A stretch of DNA of 64,000 nucleotides from the NCBI GenBank assembly GCA_020746105.1, contig CM036620.1, positions 1-64,000 on the forward strand, written 5' to 3'. The position numbers and the translations under genes are program-made. Source of the DNA: Trogon surrucura (taxonomy: Eukaryota > Chordata > Aves > Trogoniformes > Trogonidae). The notes beneath the pieces were generated by a model. That model worked only from the letters and a program-made list of their open reading frames with translations, had not been told where the DNA came from and did no database searches. Below are positions 62,831 through 64,000 of this stretch, piece after piece. Position 1 is the first letter of the stretch; the number at the start of each line of letters is the position of its first letter.

Positions 62831-64000
62831 CCAAAATGTCCTGGGGACACCCGCCTTGGCCTCAGCATCCTTCATTTTTCACGTAGCTCTTCTCCCCTGA
62901 ACACAGACATTGCTATCCTGCTTGTCTAAAAAACCAAACCTACCTACAAAGCCAATCCTGTCTAGTGTGTTAACGGCTCTGTTCCGTTTCAATATGGCTT
63001 TTTCCTCTCGGCCACACAAACCCATCCTTTTACCACATACAGCTCTCGAGTCTTGGGCCCTTGACGGGTGCCAAAATAGAACAGACAAGAAATAGCGCTC
63101 AAGCATCACCAGTCCTAAGCAGAAACACAACCCCTGACATTGTCATAACGTCTGTGTGCTTGTCCCATGCCAGAAACAACCAGCCTCTACCTAACAAGCG
63201 AGAACACGGGGGAAACACTGTGCTTTGCCTCAGTGGTGATGAAATGCTGCAGCAAGAGCGACGCAGAGACCACGGCACTTTGGCGGGCGCGTACGCAGCT
63301 ACACAGCGTCAATGCCAGCACAACGCTGCACCGTGGCTCTAACCCCACACTCGGGCAGCGTTCACATTGACACAAAACACAAACATTGGAAGGCTCAGCT
63401 GCGTGAGCCTTCTGCAGTGCTGAAAATAAGTGTATTTTCAGGACTTAAATGCTCAGCACGTTCTTTAAAAAGTTCAGATCAAGCTTCAAAAGCAGGTCCT
63501 TCCAAACGCGACTTTGCCACCGTACCAGCTTTTTCAGCTTGCCAACGTTCCTGCCTGTCGCAAGACACTGGAGCATCAGGCCGAGGCACAGCATGACCAC
63601 GCGATCCTTCTCTTGTCAGCTGTACTATCGCAGCTCTTACCCTGTGGCACACAGAAAGCCTCACCCACAAGTGAAGGCAACTGCAGAACACTGGGCACTA
63701 CCTCAGGTATTATTCCTACTTGCTCCATAGAAGGCATTACCACCTGCTTCTCTTCTGTTGATTGCATTAACTGTTACAGATTTTTACATGTGAGAGAATG
63801 AAACACAGTTATGAACAAAAACCACATCGGTCACACCTCCCTGTAAGCAACCAAACACGCAGAACTTGAAGCCAGGGCAAACACACAAAGCACAAAGAGA
63901 CCCTGCACCTCTGCCACGTCCTGAGCTGGGCAGGTACGTGAGCATACCTCTAACAGCACCCACCAAGAAGAAGAAAATATTTCCAGGCTCCTTCAGGACA

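Larger units (their letters stand above)
41530..64000 (-). other. CFAP299: Upstream CFAP299 intron, extending beyond the window
   Basis: About 22.5 kb lies upstream of the first CFAP299 exon found. I looked on the minus strand for the preceding segments (resembling LVELGYRG, REDFEARKAA, NFLTALAMREE and SSVIFIRDRNSHGQ) and examined many possible donors reading acctg on plus; none gave a match. The earlier exons are therefore probably to the right of the window, although a small diverged exon could have been missed. Named contents are the CR1 scrap near 58154, simple repeats, a CpG-rich block at 56125-56511 and a possible LTR fossil at 61954-62830. Confidence 0.6.

Noticed and set aside
1-64000. 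CRISPR arrays, prokaryotic operons, tRNA or rRNA genes, toxin systems
   Set aside because: No direct-repeat/spacer array, no dense gene packing, no cloverleaf noticed; the window is vertebrate intron and intergenic DNA.

Overview
The window is nuclear DNA of an amniote, most probably a bird. It has short coding exons separated by long AT-rich introns, CR1 retroposon fragments are the only frequent interspersed repeat (five copies seen), and two neighbouring genes, BMP3 and CFAP299, lie in the order and orientation known from other vertebrates (FGF5 - CFAP299 - BMP3 - PRKG2). I compared with family sequences from memory; no search was run.

Layout from left to right. Positions 1-11696 carry most of BMP3 on the minus strand: the tail-side intron 2 (1-1824), the large exon 2 (1825-2735), intron 1 (2736-11326, with one CR1) and exon 1 with the signal peptide (11327-11696). 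The last BMP3 exon, with the C-terminal part of the cystine-knot domain, is not in the window and should lie to the left. A CpG-rich promoter region follows (about 11120-12560). Positions 12561-22414 separate the genes and contain another CR1.

The 3' half of CFAP299 (formerly C4orf22), also on the minus strand, follows. I place three coding exons: the last one with the stop codon (22415-22510), the penultimate (24740-24869) and the one before (41426-41529). Reading frame and splice phase agree across both junctions. The earlier exons (roughly the first 120 residues) were not found and probably lie to the right of 64000, so 41530-64000 is read as one long intron. It holds a CR1 scrap, simple repeats and a possible LTR-type fossil near the right end.

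BMP3 is a secreted TGF-beta-family ligand and CFAP299 a cilia/flagella-associated protein of unknown mechanism. Nothing suggests that they work together; their proximity is old synteny. I see no prokaryotic system, CRISPR array, operon or toxin. The most useful leads are the divergent CFAP299 C-terminus, several CpG-rich patches inside introns (37561-38080, 56125-56511, 29041-29390, 8205-8505), and long unexplained open frames beside the BMP3 promoter and beside a CFAP299 exon.
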